DNA of 64,000 nt from Panicum virgatum. Lineage: Eukaryota; Streptophyta; Magnoliopsida; Poales; Poaceae. Below the pieces are notes generated by a model. That model was not told where the DNA came from. It ran no database searches and saw only the letters and a list, made by a program, of their open reading frames with translations. Positions 35,988-48,334 of this stretch are shown in pieces. The position numbers and the translations under genes are program-made. Every line of letters starts with the position of its first letter. Position 1 is the stretch's first letter. The stretch lies in NCBI RefSeq assembly GCF_016808335.1, contig NC_053148.1, positions 1,989,001-2,053,000 on the forward strand, in the 5' to 3' direction.

Positions 35988-36194
35988 CCCTGCGGTCCAC
36001 GCCAGCAGCGCCATGCTCAGGATGGCGCCAGGTGTCGACCGGGTCGCGGGGGAATCTTCTGCTGTTGCCCACTTTTTCCTATACAAACGCAGTACATCTC
36101 GAATACAAACCCATATACACTGCTGTATGGCCCAAATACCGGCCCCACGACCGTGCCGCATATAAGCTTGACCTCGGACCCCTGTCCTCCATTC

Positions 36195-36234
<40 letters not shown>

Positions 36235-37563
36235 GCTGGCCCCGTCCTCTCCTCGCCGCCGCCGCCGCCAACTCCGGTGTACCTGCGCCGGCCTTCTCCC
36301 CTCCTCCGTTGCTGTCCGCTCTCTCGTTACAACCAGTGTACCTACGCCACCATTACGACCAAGCTCATCGAGTACAAGGGCCTAGGTACCCCTAGGTCGC
36401 TCGGGCCGCCACCGATTGACGATTTATCTGAGTGCCGGCGACTTCCAGCGCCTCCCCTGTACTCACCCCTCTCCATCCTTCTTCCCTGCCTCTGGTAGCT
36501 CACTGCTGCTAAATCTGACTGTTACTTTTTTCAGATCTTTTTGCACCGAGCTCACTACCCACATAATCCAATCCCCACATTCTTCCTCAACTTCTTCTTG
36601 TAGGAGATAAATTACATTCGAATATCTATTTTGCAACTGCAGATCTGTTTTCTTTCATCAGAGCTAACAAGCTTTTTCCGTTTTTATAGTTTGATTTGAG
36701 GGGGAAAACCCCCCCAAGGTCAGTTTATTCCAACTCTCACTTTGCCCAATTCTTTTTTTTTCAGTTTGAATCCATGTACTCCATTTCCTTATATTCTCAA
36801 CTTTTGTAGTTCTGAAATGCAGAGCTTTATGGCAAAATCTTCAGAGTTTGATTGTAGTTGCATGAGTAATCTCACCTTATGTGAGTTTCATGAGTAATGT
36901 CACCTTCTATCATTTTTCCTTTGTTCATGTCCTATGTTTCAGCTAACATATTTTATCTCCCTGTTTCCCCTATTTATGCATATGAAATCATAATACACTG
37001 CATCATGTTTGATTGTAGTTGAAATGCAAATTTCACATATATGTCATTTTAGCCAGTATACAAGAAAGAAATATTAAACTTTCAGTTTCTATTCATACTA
37101 TTTTTTTTCACAAAGGATAAATGGATATTTTTATGAAGAATAATCTGACAGCAGGGCCCATAGGTAAATAAGGAGAGAATAAGTTATATAGTTGTAATGT
37201 GAATATGTGATTGAACACATGTTTTTCATTTTCTCATTTACTTATGTCTTTTTCCTTCCATCTGTTGGAGCATATCCATATGCTAAAGCTTTAAATGGTA
37301 ATGAATAGCAGATAAATGCAATGTCAATTGGTGAGGACTTGAGGTCCTCCTTTGTATTTCAAATTGCACGCCATATTGCACTATGTATCGGCCACTTGCC
37401 CCCCCTACAGATGGTGTACTACTGTGTGCCAATTCTCAGTTAACCGCAACATATCTCTATTGTATTTTATCTTAGATTTAACACATTTTGAAAACACTAA
37501 TTTTTCTATTCAATTACCTCTGCTTTATTAGCTGCAGTGTCCAAGGTTTGGGGGTATACAAAT
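35988..37563. other. Noncoding stretch with CT microsatellite
   Basis: A CT run occupies 36199-36231, preceded by CATATAAGC at about 36160 and followed by CCG repeats and then AT-rich DNA. This resembles a promoter plus leader, but no convincing coding frame follows, so no gene is called. Confidence 0.4.
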
Positions 37564-37812
37564 TTGGTATGCTGCTTGCACTAATGCAGAACTTCAAGAT
37601 TGTAGTAATATCATATACTTTGATGGTATACTCATATATTTTGGTATGCTTCTTGCACTGTGTGTAGGTGGCTGGGCCCCCTCCAAAATCCAGTTCTGAA
37701 TGTTTTGAAATTACACACATATGTTTCGTTATGCTGCTTGCACTATGTGTCAGTCACTTGGCCCCACCAAAATGCTATTCTATATGTTTTAAAATTACCA
37801 GACATTGTACTT
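37564..37812. repeat. Degenerate tandem repeat, about 85-bp unit
   Basis: Two good copies (37643-37727, 37728-37812) share TATGCT(G/T)CTTGCACT, TGTGT, GGCCCC and ATGTTTT(G/A)AAATTAC. Partial copies occur near 37564 and 37371. Confidence 0.75.
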
Positions 37813-38312
37813 TCAACAAGTTTGTATGCTACCATCCTTGTGGGAGTGCAAGAATCTAATCACATATAGAACAATGATGATAACAATGGAGGTGTGAATA
37901 GCCTTTGTGCACTTATTTCAAAAAATAGCCTTTGTGCAACGTAATGTATTCCCTAGTTCTAATCAATTTATTTATTGATTATGTAATAACTTGCAGATAC
38001 TGAACACATGCAGATTGACAAAAAGTGCATACCTGGCAAATATTGTGTACTTGCACAACTAAAATACCTTTAGAGTATTTATGACAGTATGGTACATTTC
38101 CGTTTTGTTAGTACCTTTTGCTGTTGTCATATAGATGCAGATTATATTAGGTCTGCACTCCCATTTTTGTCACTGTTTGTTGACTTGTGGTTGTTTCTAG
38201 ATTGACAGTACGGTGCGAACTTTTAAAATCTACTGTCAAATTTATCGACCTTTTTGAAACTTTGTTTGGGTTTGGTACAGTTAGGTCTGAACCTTGAAAG
38301 TTATGTTTTCGT

Positions 38313-38516
38313 AAATCATCTGCCAAATGCCATTTAGGTTTGAACCATCACAGTTAGTTTTTTGCAAATCACCTGGCAAAATGCTATTCGGATCTGAATC
38401 ATCACATTTTTTTTTATACAAATCATGTGCCAAATGGCATTCAGCTCTGAACCATCATAGTTCCTTTTCCAAATTAGCTGCCCAAAGCCCTTTAGTTTTG
38501 AACCTCTGCAAATCCA
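38313..38516. repeat. Degenerate minisatellite, about 53-bp unit x 4
   Basis: Copies start at 38313, 38366, 38420 and 38471, each AAAT(C/T)A followed by TGCCAAA-like sequence and TGAACC(A/T)TC. The period varies from 51 to 54 bp. Confidence 0.8.
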
Positions 38517-39026
38517 GTATGAACTATGAAGTCTATATTTGAATACTGTCCAATATCCATGTTATCCCTCGGGTTGTTTTGTTCACCTGACATTACTACT
38601 ACGAAATACCTCTATATCCTTGATCCCTCGGGTTGTTTTGTTCTGTTAGGGCGTGCATGAGTTTCCAAGGTGCATTGAGATAAAAAAAAAGCAGCAGGTT
38701 GAATATCCAAAATATATAATTTATTGCAGATGAATATCCGAAAAAACTCAAGGAGTACTTGATCCACGAGATTCTTGAGTTGAAGCACAACAGAGCCAAG
38801 TCGCATTCATATCATTGATATGCTTCTTATATCCAAGGCTTCAAGTTACACAGGCCTTGCACAAACCTTACCATTTATATGAATTTAAGTTACATATCAC
38901 TCTTAAAAATTAATATATGGTGGGTGTAATTATATATTTTAGCCAGAACTGTCATGTTCCTATGTATAAGCATATAAATTCAAACATGTAACACAGGATG
39001 GCATGTCTGGCAAGATAGACGAAAGT

Positions 39027-39205
39027 TTACGGTCTCCACAAAAGCTGCTAAGGTCCGGCATGCCTGCTAACCACAGCCGCACTGATTACTGCTAATCGTC
39101 AATTGTCTGACTCATGCGCTCTCCTAGCGTGTACAAAAGGATTGCCGTCTCCACAATGCTCCTAGCGTCGGGCAGGCCTGCTTACTGTTAATCGTCAATT
39201 GTCTG
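39027..39205. repeat. Degenerate direct duplication
   Basis: Two segments (about 39027-39107 and 39137-39205) share GTCTCCACAA, GGCATGCCTGCT/GGCAGGCCTGCT and TAATCGTCAATTGTCTG. Flank 38517-39026 also has a repeated CCCTCGGGTTGTTTTGTTC (about 38565 and 38622). Confidence 0.7.
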
Positions 39206-39208
39206 GAC

Positions 39209-41292
39209 CTAAACGGATGGCAGCACACCTTTGTTATCCTTCAACCCAAAAACCTCATACAGCATCTGCTGCCTGAATTTCTGAATGGTTGCCTGAAAAA
39301 TCAGACAGAAGGTGATGGTCAGGCTAATGTGTATGCGAGATAGAGATTTTGAAATTGTTCAAAAAAAGGAGATAAAAGACAGAAGCATACGGCATTCGTG
39401 TGGATCTTTGCTGCCGCCATCAAAATTTATCACAAATATAAGGGCATCTGCACAAATCTAAGTTGAATTCTAAAACAACTTCACAAAATGCATGTTGAGT
39501 TCAGATGCACCCTCGCATATCTCCGCTAAAATGTACCAAACTTTTTGACGCTTGTGTGAATGCCACGATGCCTTCGTTAGCAACCAAAATATGGCACTGG
39601 GGATGCATATTGCTTGGTAAGTTCTAGTGTCCAGTTGGAACATTTTTACAAGCTCACATTAATGGTACAAGTAAACTCATTTCCAACATCTATGGATTTT
39701 AAATTGAATAATGGAACAATTCATCTTGAGAATTTTCGAAGCTGAAAACAGACTTTAGAGCTTCAAATGGTCTTTCACGAGAATCTTCAAGCCCGAACAT
39801 AAGCAGAAAGAGAGAGACCAATTCATCATTTTAAAATTGAATAATGGAACAATTCATCTCGAGGCTTGTTTAACTTGCATCCTAAAAGTAGAAAGAAAGT
39901 ATCAGCTAAATGATATGTGTAGTGTCTAGGATATATGATGAGTATCTATTTTGTGTTTTCTGGTAACGTTTGAACACATAAGAGAACATTATGCAACCAA
40001 AGGGACTAATATGATTTCGACAACATAAAGTAACAGTTCTAATCACCATATGTCCATATGGCATCTGAAATGTACCAAGCCATCTTACATTTTGACTTGT
40101 GATTATGATGACTAATCAAGGACATTTCATTTTGAATTCAATCAGGACCCAAACTAAACCTCGAATTATAATATCTTAACTTTGCATAGCAACTAGCAGC
40201 AAGTTAATATTAATCACAATGAATCGTAACCCCACAATAGTATGGAGTTCTCAAAAGGTTTTATGGGTGACTACTATTTTAGGACACTGCTGGGGTAAAC
40301 TATTGTAGAACTATTTTAGATACTTGAACACAGAAACTCAATTCCACTATCACTATGACGGTAAAGCATAGAAGTACATTTAAAAAAATAAAACTAGATA
40401 TCCAAAACATCTCTTTTGGTTGCCGCGACAAGTTAAAAAAAAGCTAGTGCTAGATCTAACAACTACCTGGTTGGGAGAGAAACGGACCTGAACAAGCAGA
40501 TCCAATGGAGAGCCTCTGTTGCTTGAGTGGATCCTGGAACGTAGTTAGTATTTTGGAAAATAATATGAAAAGGTTCCTTTGGTCGACTCTGCATATGTAT
40601 AACTCAACACTAAGTACTTATTGGGACCATTTCATTTAATAGCAAGTCATGTCCCATACTGAAATTTGCAAGTCATGTCCTGTGGACAAAATGTATCACG
40701 TCTCCTTATGTCATGATAGATACTCGCATCTATAAACTGGAATAAATTATGAGTGAGTTGAGGTAAAAATAAAACATAAGAGCTGAATGGGTCTCATTCA
40801 AGACCAAATGCATTGCGCACATTGTGATCAAGACTGGTATTTTGACAAAATACCTGACATTTCAATATGCTATATAGAGGTCGAAATATCAACTAAATGA
40901 AAGGCACATTTTAGTTTGCCCATCTCATGATCAGGACATTTTAGGTAATTTTCGAACATTTTGCTATCCTATATAGAGCAATGAAATGTAACTTCATAAT
41001 GAGCACATTTTTGTAGTTTCAAATAATGAATCAAGAGCCATGCTACACCATAAAAGGACTAAGCAACTAAATAGCCACGATTTCAAAAGCCTCGAGAGAA
41101 CAATTCACCAAGTTGGCATCACTCCACGTCCCCCTGTACCAAATGTCTTCCACTAACCAGCTGTGCATAATCCAGTACTAGAATCTAGAAGGCCCACACT
41201 GAATACAATTGAAAATAGAGACTTTACTAGCTGGGAGTGACTGCATGACCTTGACAGTCTTGAGGAGGATATCAAATTTTTTTCTCCACACC
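39209..41292 (-). other. Possible exons of an unrecognised gene
   Basis: Three minus-strand segments have splice-like borders. 41292-41228 reads VWRKKFDILLKTVKVMQSLP between TATAG| and |GTAAAG. 40533-40488 lies between CCAG| and |GTCC. 39292-39209 reads ATIQKFRQQMLYEVFGLKD and ends at a TAG. The last looks strongly protein-like, but the phases of the three do not all agree, so exons are missing or this is a decayed gene. A stretch at about 42014-42146 resembles 40467-40533, suggesting an exon duplication. No family is recognised. The remaining sequence to 42485 holds nothing else clear. Confidence 0.3.
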
Positions 41293-42485
41293 CTATACAA
41301 GTAAATGTGTATATTTATTAAGGTTAAACGACACTTCAAATGCATTCAGAACATAATAATCAGTTTATGATATATAATGTATGCTAAGTCGACAACAAGG
41401 GAAATATTCTCAGAACATTACAAGCATTCTCAAGTGAGAACATTAATCCTTTTCATCACTTTAGCATATATGCATGTAAAATGGTGTCCATTCCAGGTTA
41501 CCAATAAGATAGCTGCAGATGCAATTTTACACATATGGACCTGCCTACAGTGCTTACAAATTTAGTTATTAATATATTATTACCATATAACTTTGCACCT
41601 ATATGGAACTGAACTGAACTGAACTGTCTCAATATAATAGACTAGTTGGATGCAACAAGATACCATCAAAGCTAATGGTAACTGTGTGCCACTGTGCCAA
41701 GGGATGTAGTTTCGGATGTTTAAAGAACATAATTCCTAGTCCAAATGTACCAAGAATATGAAATAAAGTTGACTGCAATATATGTTACAACCAAGGATGA
41801 ATGAAATGTACCCAGGCACCAAAAAAAGCCTACACCCCTGTGCATCCTATTAACCAACTCTCCAAGTAAGAATGTAACATTAACAGAGCATTTTTTAACT
41901 ACTACATAGTGTCGGCAAGCGCTAATAATGTACATGACACAAAAGATGGTTACCGGTCAAGGAATTAAAATAAATTGTCGTATCATAATATATCTTGACA
42001 ACTAAAGAACCAAAGAAAACAATACCAGATGTGGAATAAAACAGACTGGACGAACAGAACCAATGGAGATGGTCTTGTTCCTGGCAAATTGATCACCACC
42101 TACGCAGGAGAGTTCAGTCTGCATCTTCATGGGAAATCTAGTGCTCTGCGTAGGGCCAAGAAAAATAGCACAGTTAGAAGGCAAAGAGGGATATTTCCTT
42201 TCTCGTAGAAGGGAACAAAGCACACAGAAATCTCAGATCTAATACTCCAGAACCACCAAGCGCAGTGTAGTCTCCAGCGGCGGCGCTCGAGGAGGACGAA
42301 GATGCGGAGCTTTCGGCGGTCGATGACGGCCACCGGCGGGACAGATTCGAGGCGCCGCCGAAGACACCGACGGCGACGGTGACTCCCGCAGTGCGTGCGG
42401 GAGAGAGAAGAGGATGAAGACGGAATCATGTGGTGGGCCGGCGCTAGAAAAAGACGGAATACACACGAATACGGGAAGCCAGAGC

Positions 42486-43072
42486 TAGGGATGTAAACGG
42501 TCGGGAACGTCGGGAAAACCTCAACCGTTCCCGCAACTGTATTTTTTCGTCGGGAACGGAAACGGGAACGGGAAAATCGGACAGGAAAACGAAATCGGTA
42601 TTACGGGATATCGGGAACGGAATCAATCGGTCGGGAGCATGCCGATTACGATCGGAAATCGATAACTCAAAACGGGAAAATACATACAACCACTTCAAAC
42701 ATTTAACTCGATAAAATAATTACAACTATGCATAAATAATATGGAAACAAGACTCGTATAACTAAGAAACACAGGTAAAGTGAATCACGAATTCACAATT
42801 CACGTTGGAACACATGCAAACAACAATTCACGTTTTCAACACAGGTAACACAGCCGACTACGACAAATACGGGAATTCTCGCGGGAATTTTCCCGGCTGA
42901 AAACGGGAACCGTGAAAACGGTCGGGAAAACACACCAACCGTTCCCGTTCCCGCCCGTTTTCCCGTTTTGTTTTCCCATTTTCCCATTTTTTCGCGGAAA
43001 TGGTTTACGGTCAGTTTAAACGGTAAACGGAGCCGGTCGGGACGGGATTTTCCCGTCCCATTTTCAACCCTA
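42486..43072. mobile_element. hAT-type non-autonomous element
   Basis: 587 bp; termini TAGGGATGTAAACGG and TAGGGTTGAAAATGG; perfect 8-bp target duplication GCCAGAGC (42478-42485, 43073-43080). The subterminal regions are packed with CGGGAA/TTCCCG words in both orientations, which could be transposase-binding repeats. Confidence 0.92.
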
Positions 43073-43236
43073 GCCAGAGCTGCCTTTTCGTCAGAAAAAT
43101 CAAAGGCTAGCCACTGGTTCATTTGCATGTTCTTCTCTGTTTAATTCAGCGGACTATTGGGGGCCCATCTTCCGAACTCAACCTGGGCATAATAAATTTT
43201 GAAAGCCCAGTAGAGAATTGGCGGCCATCTGCCAAT

Positions 43237-44137
43237 GCGCTTTTTTCATTTTTATATTTTAAAAAAAAATTCAAAAATATATGCCGAATAGAGAATTTTT
43301 CAAAAATGGGAGCTCATTGGGCGACAGGACCTAAATTTTAAAAAAATTTACATTTAAGTCCTGGCGCCCATAACGCATTAAACAGTGAACTTGTAAAATC
43401 GATATAAAATCATAGAAAAATCAAACAAATGCAAACTCAACTGTTCTGGATTTTATGAAACAAGATCTACAACTTTTGTTACATAAAGTTTTTCATTTGA
43501 TCAATATATCTTGCTCTATTTTAAATACTAGTTTAATGCACTTTTATTTAAATCTCAAGATCCATCCTTTGGATGTTGCATATGGTGAGCATAGGCTTGT
43601 ACAAAATTGATAGGCCCAGAAAATATTTCTAGAATAAGTTTTTAAATTAGATCTTGCAATATGTCTAGTTTAAACGGGTTATTTATCCATGCTGCTATAC
43701 TGAGTATTAGGAGCCATAACTTTTACAGTACCATTATTTTATTTCCTAAGAGCTATAAAAAAAGTTTGGTAAATTTTAGATAAGCACAACTAGACCAAAT
43801 GAATTATTTCAGATTTTTCTAGGTACAAGAACTATTTTTCTTGATTTAGATACATTGATCAAATGAAAACTTTATGTAACAAAAGTTGTAGATATTATTT
43901 CATAGAATCCAGAACAGTTGAGTTTGTATTTTTTTAATTTTTTTACGATTTTATATCGATTTTACAAGTTCACTGTTTAATACGCCCTGGGCGCCAAGAC
44001 CTAAATATTTTTTTTACATTTAGGTCCTATCGCCCACTGGATAGGCGACAAGTTGAACACCCATTTTTGAAAATTTCCCTATTCGACATATATTTTTGAA
44101 ATTTTGTTTTTTTTAAATATAAAAATGGAAAAGGCGC
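43237..44137. mobile_element. Large foldback MULE-type element
   Basis: 901 bp; the left 300 bases and right 280 bases are inverted copies. Both ends are GCGC followed by a T/A-rich run; shared blocks include TTTTATATTTTAA, AAAATATATG(C/T)CGAATAG, TTTACATTTA(A/G)GTCCT and ATCGATATAAAATC. The 9-bp target duplication is TCTGCCAA(T/G), 8 of 9 matching (43228-43236, 44138-44146). The transcript would form one long hairpin. Confidence 0.85.
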
Positions 44138-44239
44138 TCTGCCAAGAGCTTCTCAGCCCACCACCACATGGGCGGCCGCGTTGCTCTCCACATGGGCTGG
44201 CCCACCACCGTCAACCTCGACCTACTGCATACTTGGCTC

Positions 44240-44400
44240 GTCGCCTCCTTTTCAGGTCGCCAAGATAACCACCCTGAAGAATCCCCCACAGAAAACCACG
44301 AGTCAAACTATTGTCTCCGACTCACTTGCGTTGCGTTGGACTTGGCTTTCAACCCGTGGAGATCATACTAGAGCTAGCAGCGTCGAATGCAGGATTGCAA
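44240..44400. repeat. Duplicate P (partner 45655-45830)
   Basis: Shares CTGAAGAAT, ACGAGTCAAACTATTGT, CACTTGCGTTG, GGACTTGG(C/T)TTTCAAC and GTGGA(G/T)ATCATA with the partner segment. No coding function is recognised. From 44401 to 45470 there is no gene; 45300-45320 has a TGGTATCA word reminiscent of a retrotransposon primer-binding site, unsupported by anything else. Confidence 0.7.
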
Positions 44401-45470
44401 CTGGCATGGCAGGCAGTACGTTTGCTGAATGCCTCTCAGCGATTTGGTTCCTGACCTGCCTGTCTGCCAGCTCATTACAGAAGGCCACAAAAAATCTGTA
44501 AACGACATCTTCATTCATTGTTGGCACAATATATTTCAAGCCCAGCGGACTACTGGGGGCCCATCTGCCAAAGCTGAACATGGACCGGCCCACGGAATCC
44601 ATGGCTTCTTCTGCTGCCTCCTCCTCTTCTTCAGTGGCCCAAGTATACACTAACGGCCCATTAAGCACAAGTGCATTAGAGTTGCTATGCTTTTTTCTAT
44701 GTGCGCAATGAAAAACAATATGGTTTGCCAATACGATGACGCTGAAAAGTGTTTGCATGAACTTCCGCGGCTAATAAATATACTATAAGCCCATCCTCAC
44801 ATGAACAGGTACTATTTTTCTTTTACCGTTTTCTTGATGCTCTTTATCGCTCATGTCATATCCTTAAAACTAAGCTTGTGAGGGGTGGTATTTACTTTTC
44901 TTTTTTCAAAAGAAAACACGTGTAATTGTTGAGATATCATACTCAACATTTTCAAACATTGGGTTCACTATTTCTTTAAATCTTGTTCAACATTTTGGCA
45001 AATCTAGTCCAACATTTTATATGATAGTATTGAAACGGTATATTTAAAATGTTGAAATGGACTATATAAAAATGCTGCACTAGCAAATAAAAATACACTT
45101 GTCAAATTGGGTCATGTTGTTAGGAAAATTCTAAACGGATTTAAATTTGGATGCATCACTAAAGGGAAAATCAATTTTGAAAATTGAGAAGCAAAAGTAC
45201 AAATCGTCCAGCAATAAACACCTCCGCCTAGGCACTGGGCTACTGGCGTGCATGGACACCTTCCCATTAATTTAAACTTTTGGATTGATTTGATTAGTAC
45301 ATGCAACTCAATATGGTATCAAAACTAGAGGTATCAAGTTTAAATCCCGACGACGAGATTAAATAAAATAATTACAGTCGACTTCTAATTTCCATATTTG
45401 AGGCATGTGAGGGGAGTGTTGAAGTATAAATGAATTGCTCATATCTTTCAATCAGCTTAAGTTTTTAGGT

Positions 45471-45600
45471 TAAATTGGTAGGTGCATGCAACTCAATAAC
45501 TATGTCTTTTGAGTTGAATTGGTTGTGCATGCAACTCAATAACTATATCTTTTGAGTTGAATTGGTTGGTTGGCACAAGCAACTCAATAACTATGTGTGA
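45471..45600. repeat. Degenerate tandem repeat, about 43-bp unit x 3
   Basis: Three copies of TTGAATTGGT followed by GCATGCAACTCAATAACTAT (third copy GCACAAGCAACTCAATAACT). Another CATGCAACTCAATA occurs at 45301-45314. Confidence 0.8.
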
Positions 45601-45654
45601 ATCTTAAAGTGAAAGATGTCTAAGTACATATATTTTGGAAGATATATAGGAACG

Positions 45655-45830
45655 GGGCCTCATTCAGATCGCCATGTCACTGTTGCCAGTCACCAACCTC
45701 TGAAGAATTTCCAGCGGAAAAATGACGAGTCAAACTATTGTTTTTCACCCACTTGCGTTGGACTTGGTTTTCAACTCGTGGATATCATATTAGATCCAGT
45801 ACCGTCAACCAAAATGGATCATCCACAGCT
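45655..45830. repeat. Duplicate Q (partner 44240-44400)
   Basis: See P. It lies just upstream of duplicate Y, so P, Q and Y may be parts of one older duplicated unit. Confidence 0.7.
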
Positions 45831-46282
45831 CTGCGGAAAGCACAAGACTGACAGGTCAAATTACTATTGGATGCAGATGCAGACGAGACCGGGGAAACGA
45901 CATACAGCTGACCAGATTACATTATCCTCTCCGATTTCATTCAGTCTTCATCCGGGCAGCAAAAAACGGGAGTAGGTATGGCATGGAATGCTTCAACATC
46001 TCCTGCCTAGTTGCACACACAATTCAGCAAAAGTTTCAGACAGAGAAAAAAAATGTAAGCCAGCACAAGACGTAGCCGTCGCGGTTGCAGTCCCAAGGCC
46101 ACCAAGATCTCGTCAGATGGTGACAGGAACACGCTGTCAGAAGATCAGAAAATAGGGGCCGGGAATTCTCGACCGTGACAGGGGAGTCATGTCGATGTGC
46201 ATGTGAGTTCACACGTTTACAGTTTCCAGTTTCCACTGCTTCGTCCTCATCTTCGTCGTCCCATAATCCCATGGACAAAATT

Positions 46283-47220
46283 TTTTTTTTGAGGAAAACT
46301 ACGGCACCACCAGGAGGGATGCCTGAACTTTTATTGCATTATAAAGACATAATTACAGAAGGTATTACAAGGAGCCACAGGGGCTTAAAGAACAGGAACG
46401 AAAACACAGAGATTCTAATGCTATACAGGGAAAAAACTACTCCAAGCTACAAGCTCCAATCTATCGACAGAAGAGGAACATCTATTTGCCCAAAGAGCGA
46501 GATCTTTACTACATCTTCTTGATATCATGATATTTTCTTCATCCGTATGCCGGAATACCTTAGCATTTCTACACTTCCAAATGTTCCAAAGAACACAAGT
46601 GATAACCGTGCTGCCAATTCTACGGTTATTCTCTTGAAAAGGGTCTATTGCCTACAGTTGATCAACACACATGACATCTTGAAGGGATGAAAGATCGAGG
46701 CCGTTGAAGGACCAAAAGCTTTTGCTGCGAGAACAATCAATGAAGAGATGGAAGCAGTCCTCATCCAGGGTGCAAAACGGACAAACTTTATCACTTTGCA
46801 TATGGCAATGGAAAAGCCTGGCTTTTGTTCTCAGTCTGTCTTTATGTAACAACCAGAGAAAGAACTTGCATTTTGGTGGGGAGTAGTTACACCATATATT
46901 AGGGGCAAAAACATCATCCGGGTGGGTTTGGAAAGCGACGAGATAATGATCTTTGGAAGTGGGAGGTTTATTACTGTTTCGGGAGAGTCTAGTGTCATCA
47001 GTAGATACGTTGAGCTCAACGGATGGCATTAGTGCGGTCAGTTCCTGAAACTCGGAGGCAGCGGCATGGGTCAAACTGGGCTGTAGGGAGAGTTGTAGGT
47101 CGGGCGTCGAGAGGACATGTGCAACTACATTCGGGCGGAGGGTATGGGAGAACAATGCCGGAAACATTACAGAAAGAGTTTGAGTTCCAAACCATAAATC
47201 CAACCAGAAGGCCGTCATTC
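46283..47220 (-). mobile_element. 5'-truncated LINE with target duplication
   Basis: 938 bp on the minus strand. It starts inside the C-terminal region (MTAFWLDLWFG), runs through a zf-RVT motif (CPFCTLDEDCFHLFIDC, about 46740-46790) and ends in a poly(A) tail (plus-strand T run from 46283). A perfect 16-bp target duplication, TCCCATGGACAAAATT, lies at 46267-46282 and 47221-47236. Confidence 0.93.
46652..47220 (-). pseudogene. LINE ORF2 C-terminal fragment
   Basis: Open through its zf-RVT region to the stop at 46652, but lacking endonuclease and reverse transcriptase because of 5' truncation. The apparent start upstream of 47220 lies in flanking DNA and is not part of the LINE. Confidence 0.85.
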
Positions 47221-48334
47221 TCCCATGGACAAAATTCAGACGACGAAACCTAGCCATTTCCATTTGCTCGCTCCGGCAGTTGGTAGGCAAGTTCTAAAAA
47301 AATGTTGCTTCTGATCCCATCGATCTTAATCCACGCTAATAATCTTACCTACTTCTATATGGAGCATATTATTTTTTTTTCGAACGATCTGAATGCCGCA
47401 CCCAGTTCACTAAAAATTAAAGCCCGACTGAATTTCTGCAATGCAGATTCTTTTATTCCAAAGCATTCACATGACCATGTTTTGTAATAGCACAACAAGA
47501 TGCAGACAAGTTTTACTCAAATGCCACATTTCTGCTTTGAGAAGTATGCACTTCAGTACGAACCATTCAGCTGCAATTGGCTAGATACATGGCTTACAGA
47601 GTTACAGTCAGACAGACTCGCCAGTCTTCATCAGCCTAGTATCATTTTGCTATCCTGAATTCAACACTGCTACCAAGTACCAACCATCTAGTAAACAGGT
47701 ACACACGTGCCATTGCGAACTTCCAACTTTCTAGTATACGAGATGCAACCTGCGAAGCTTCACTGGTCCAACTGTTTCCCTCACAGCTCGTGCAAAATTA
47801 GTGTTGAAAAGTCTCGGATTAAGAACCCGGCCAATCAGGAACGGTCAAACGCAATCTCAACAGCCTTAGGAGATCGAGTCCAATGCATCATGCAGTCAAG
47901 CAGACATGCTGCTGCTACCGCGATGTCGCATATGAGCGTCTCAGGGACGACTGAAAACTCGCTGCTCTTTTCGACGAATTGTGCCCCAAAGTCGGCGGTC
48001 CACGGCGCCCCAACAACTGCTGATGATCGTTTGACTGGTAGCACTGTCCAGGTTCAAACATGCTTGTGCCGTTTTCAAGTGGTACCACCAAACATTTCTG
48101 AAGTCGCATCATCAAAAACCGCACACCAACCGTTTCGCATGTCCTCTGTCCGGAAACGTACTGATCTTTCTAGCTCAGGTCGAGTTTGTCGAATCGGACC
48201 GGATGCTGAACTTTTTCATCGACCGGATAATGCAGTTTGAAAGTTTGAATCGAAACAGCAGGAGGACAATTTTGCTTTGTCTGGCAAGGAGCTGAAACGC
48301 ATCTGGTCCTGCAGCTTCTGCTGTCTGAGATTTA

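Larger units (their letters stand above)
46005..48320. repeat. Dispersed duplicate Y (partner 25080-25880), split by a LINE
   Basis: Homology blocks lie at about 46010-46050 and 47520-48310. The LINE at 46283-47220 inserted between them. A minus-strand frame at 47835-48044 is open (69 codons) but not recognised. Confidence 0.65.

Noticed and set aside
36160..36600. Protein gene after the CT-rich leader-like region
   Set aside because: TATA-like and CT-repeat sequences are suggestive, but downstream frames are short with no domain or splice pattern.
45300..45320. Copia-type primer-binding site
   Set aside because: TGGTATCA is present, but no LTR end, polypurine tract or gag-pol sequence adjoins it.
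47221..47290. N-terminus of the LINE-derived ORF at 46652-47290
   Set aside because: The 16-bp target duplication shows that the LINE ends at 47220, so this part is flanking DNA read in frame by chance.
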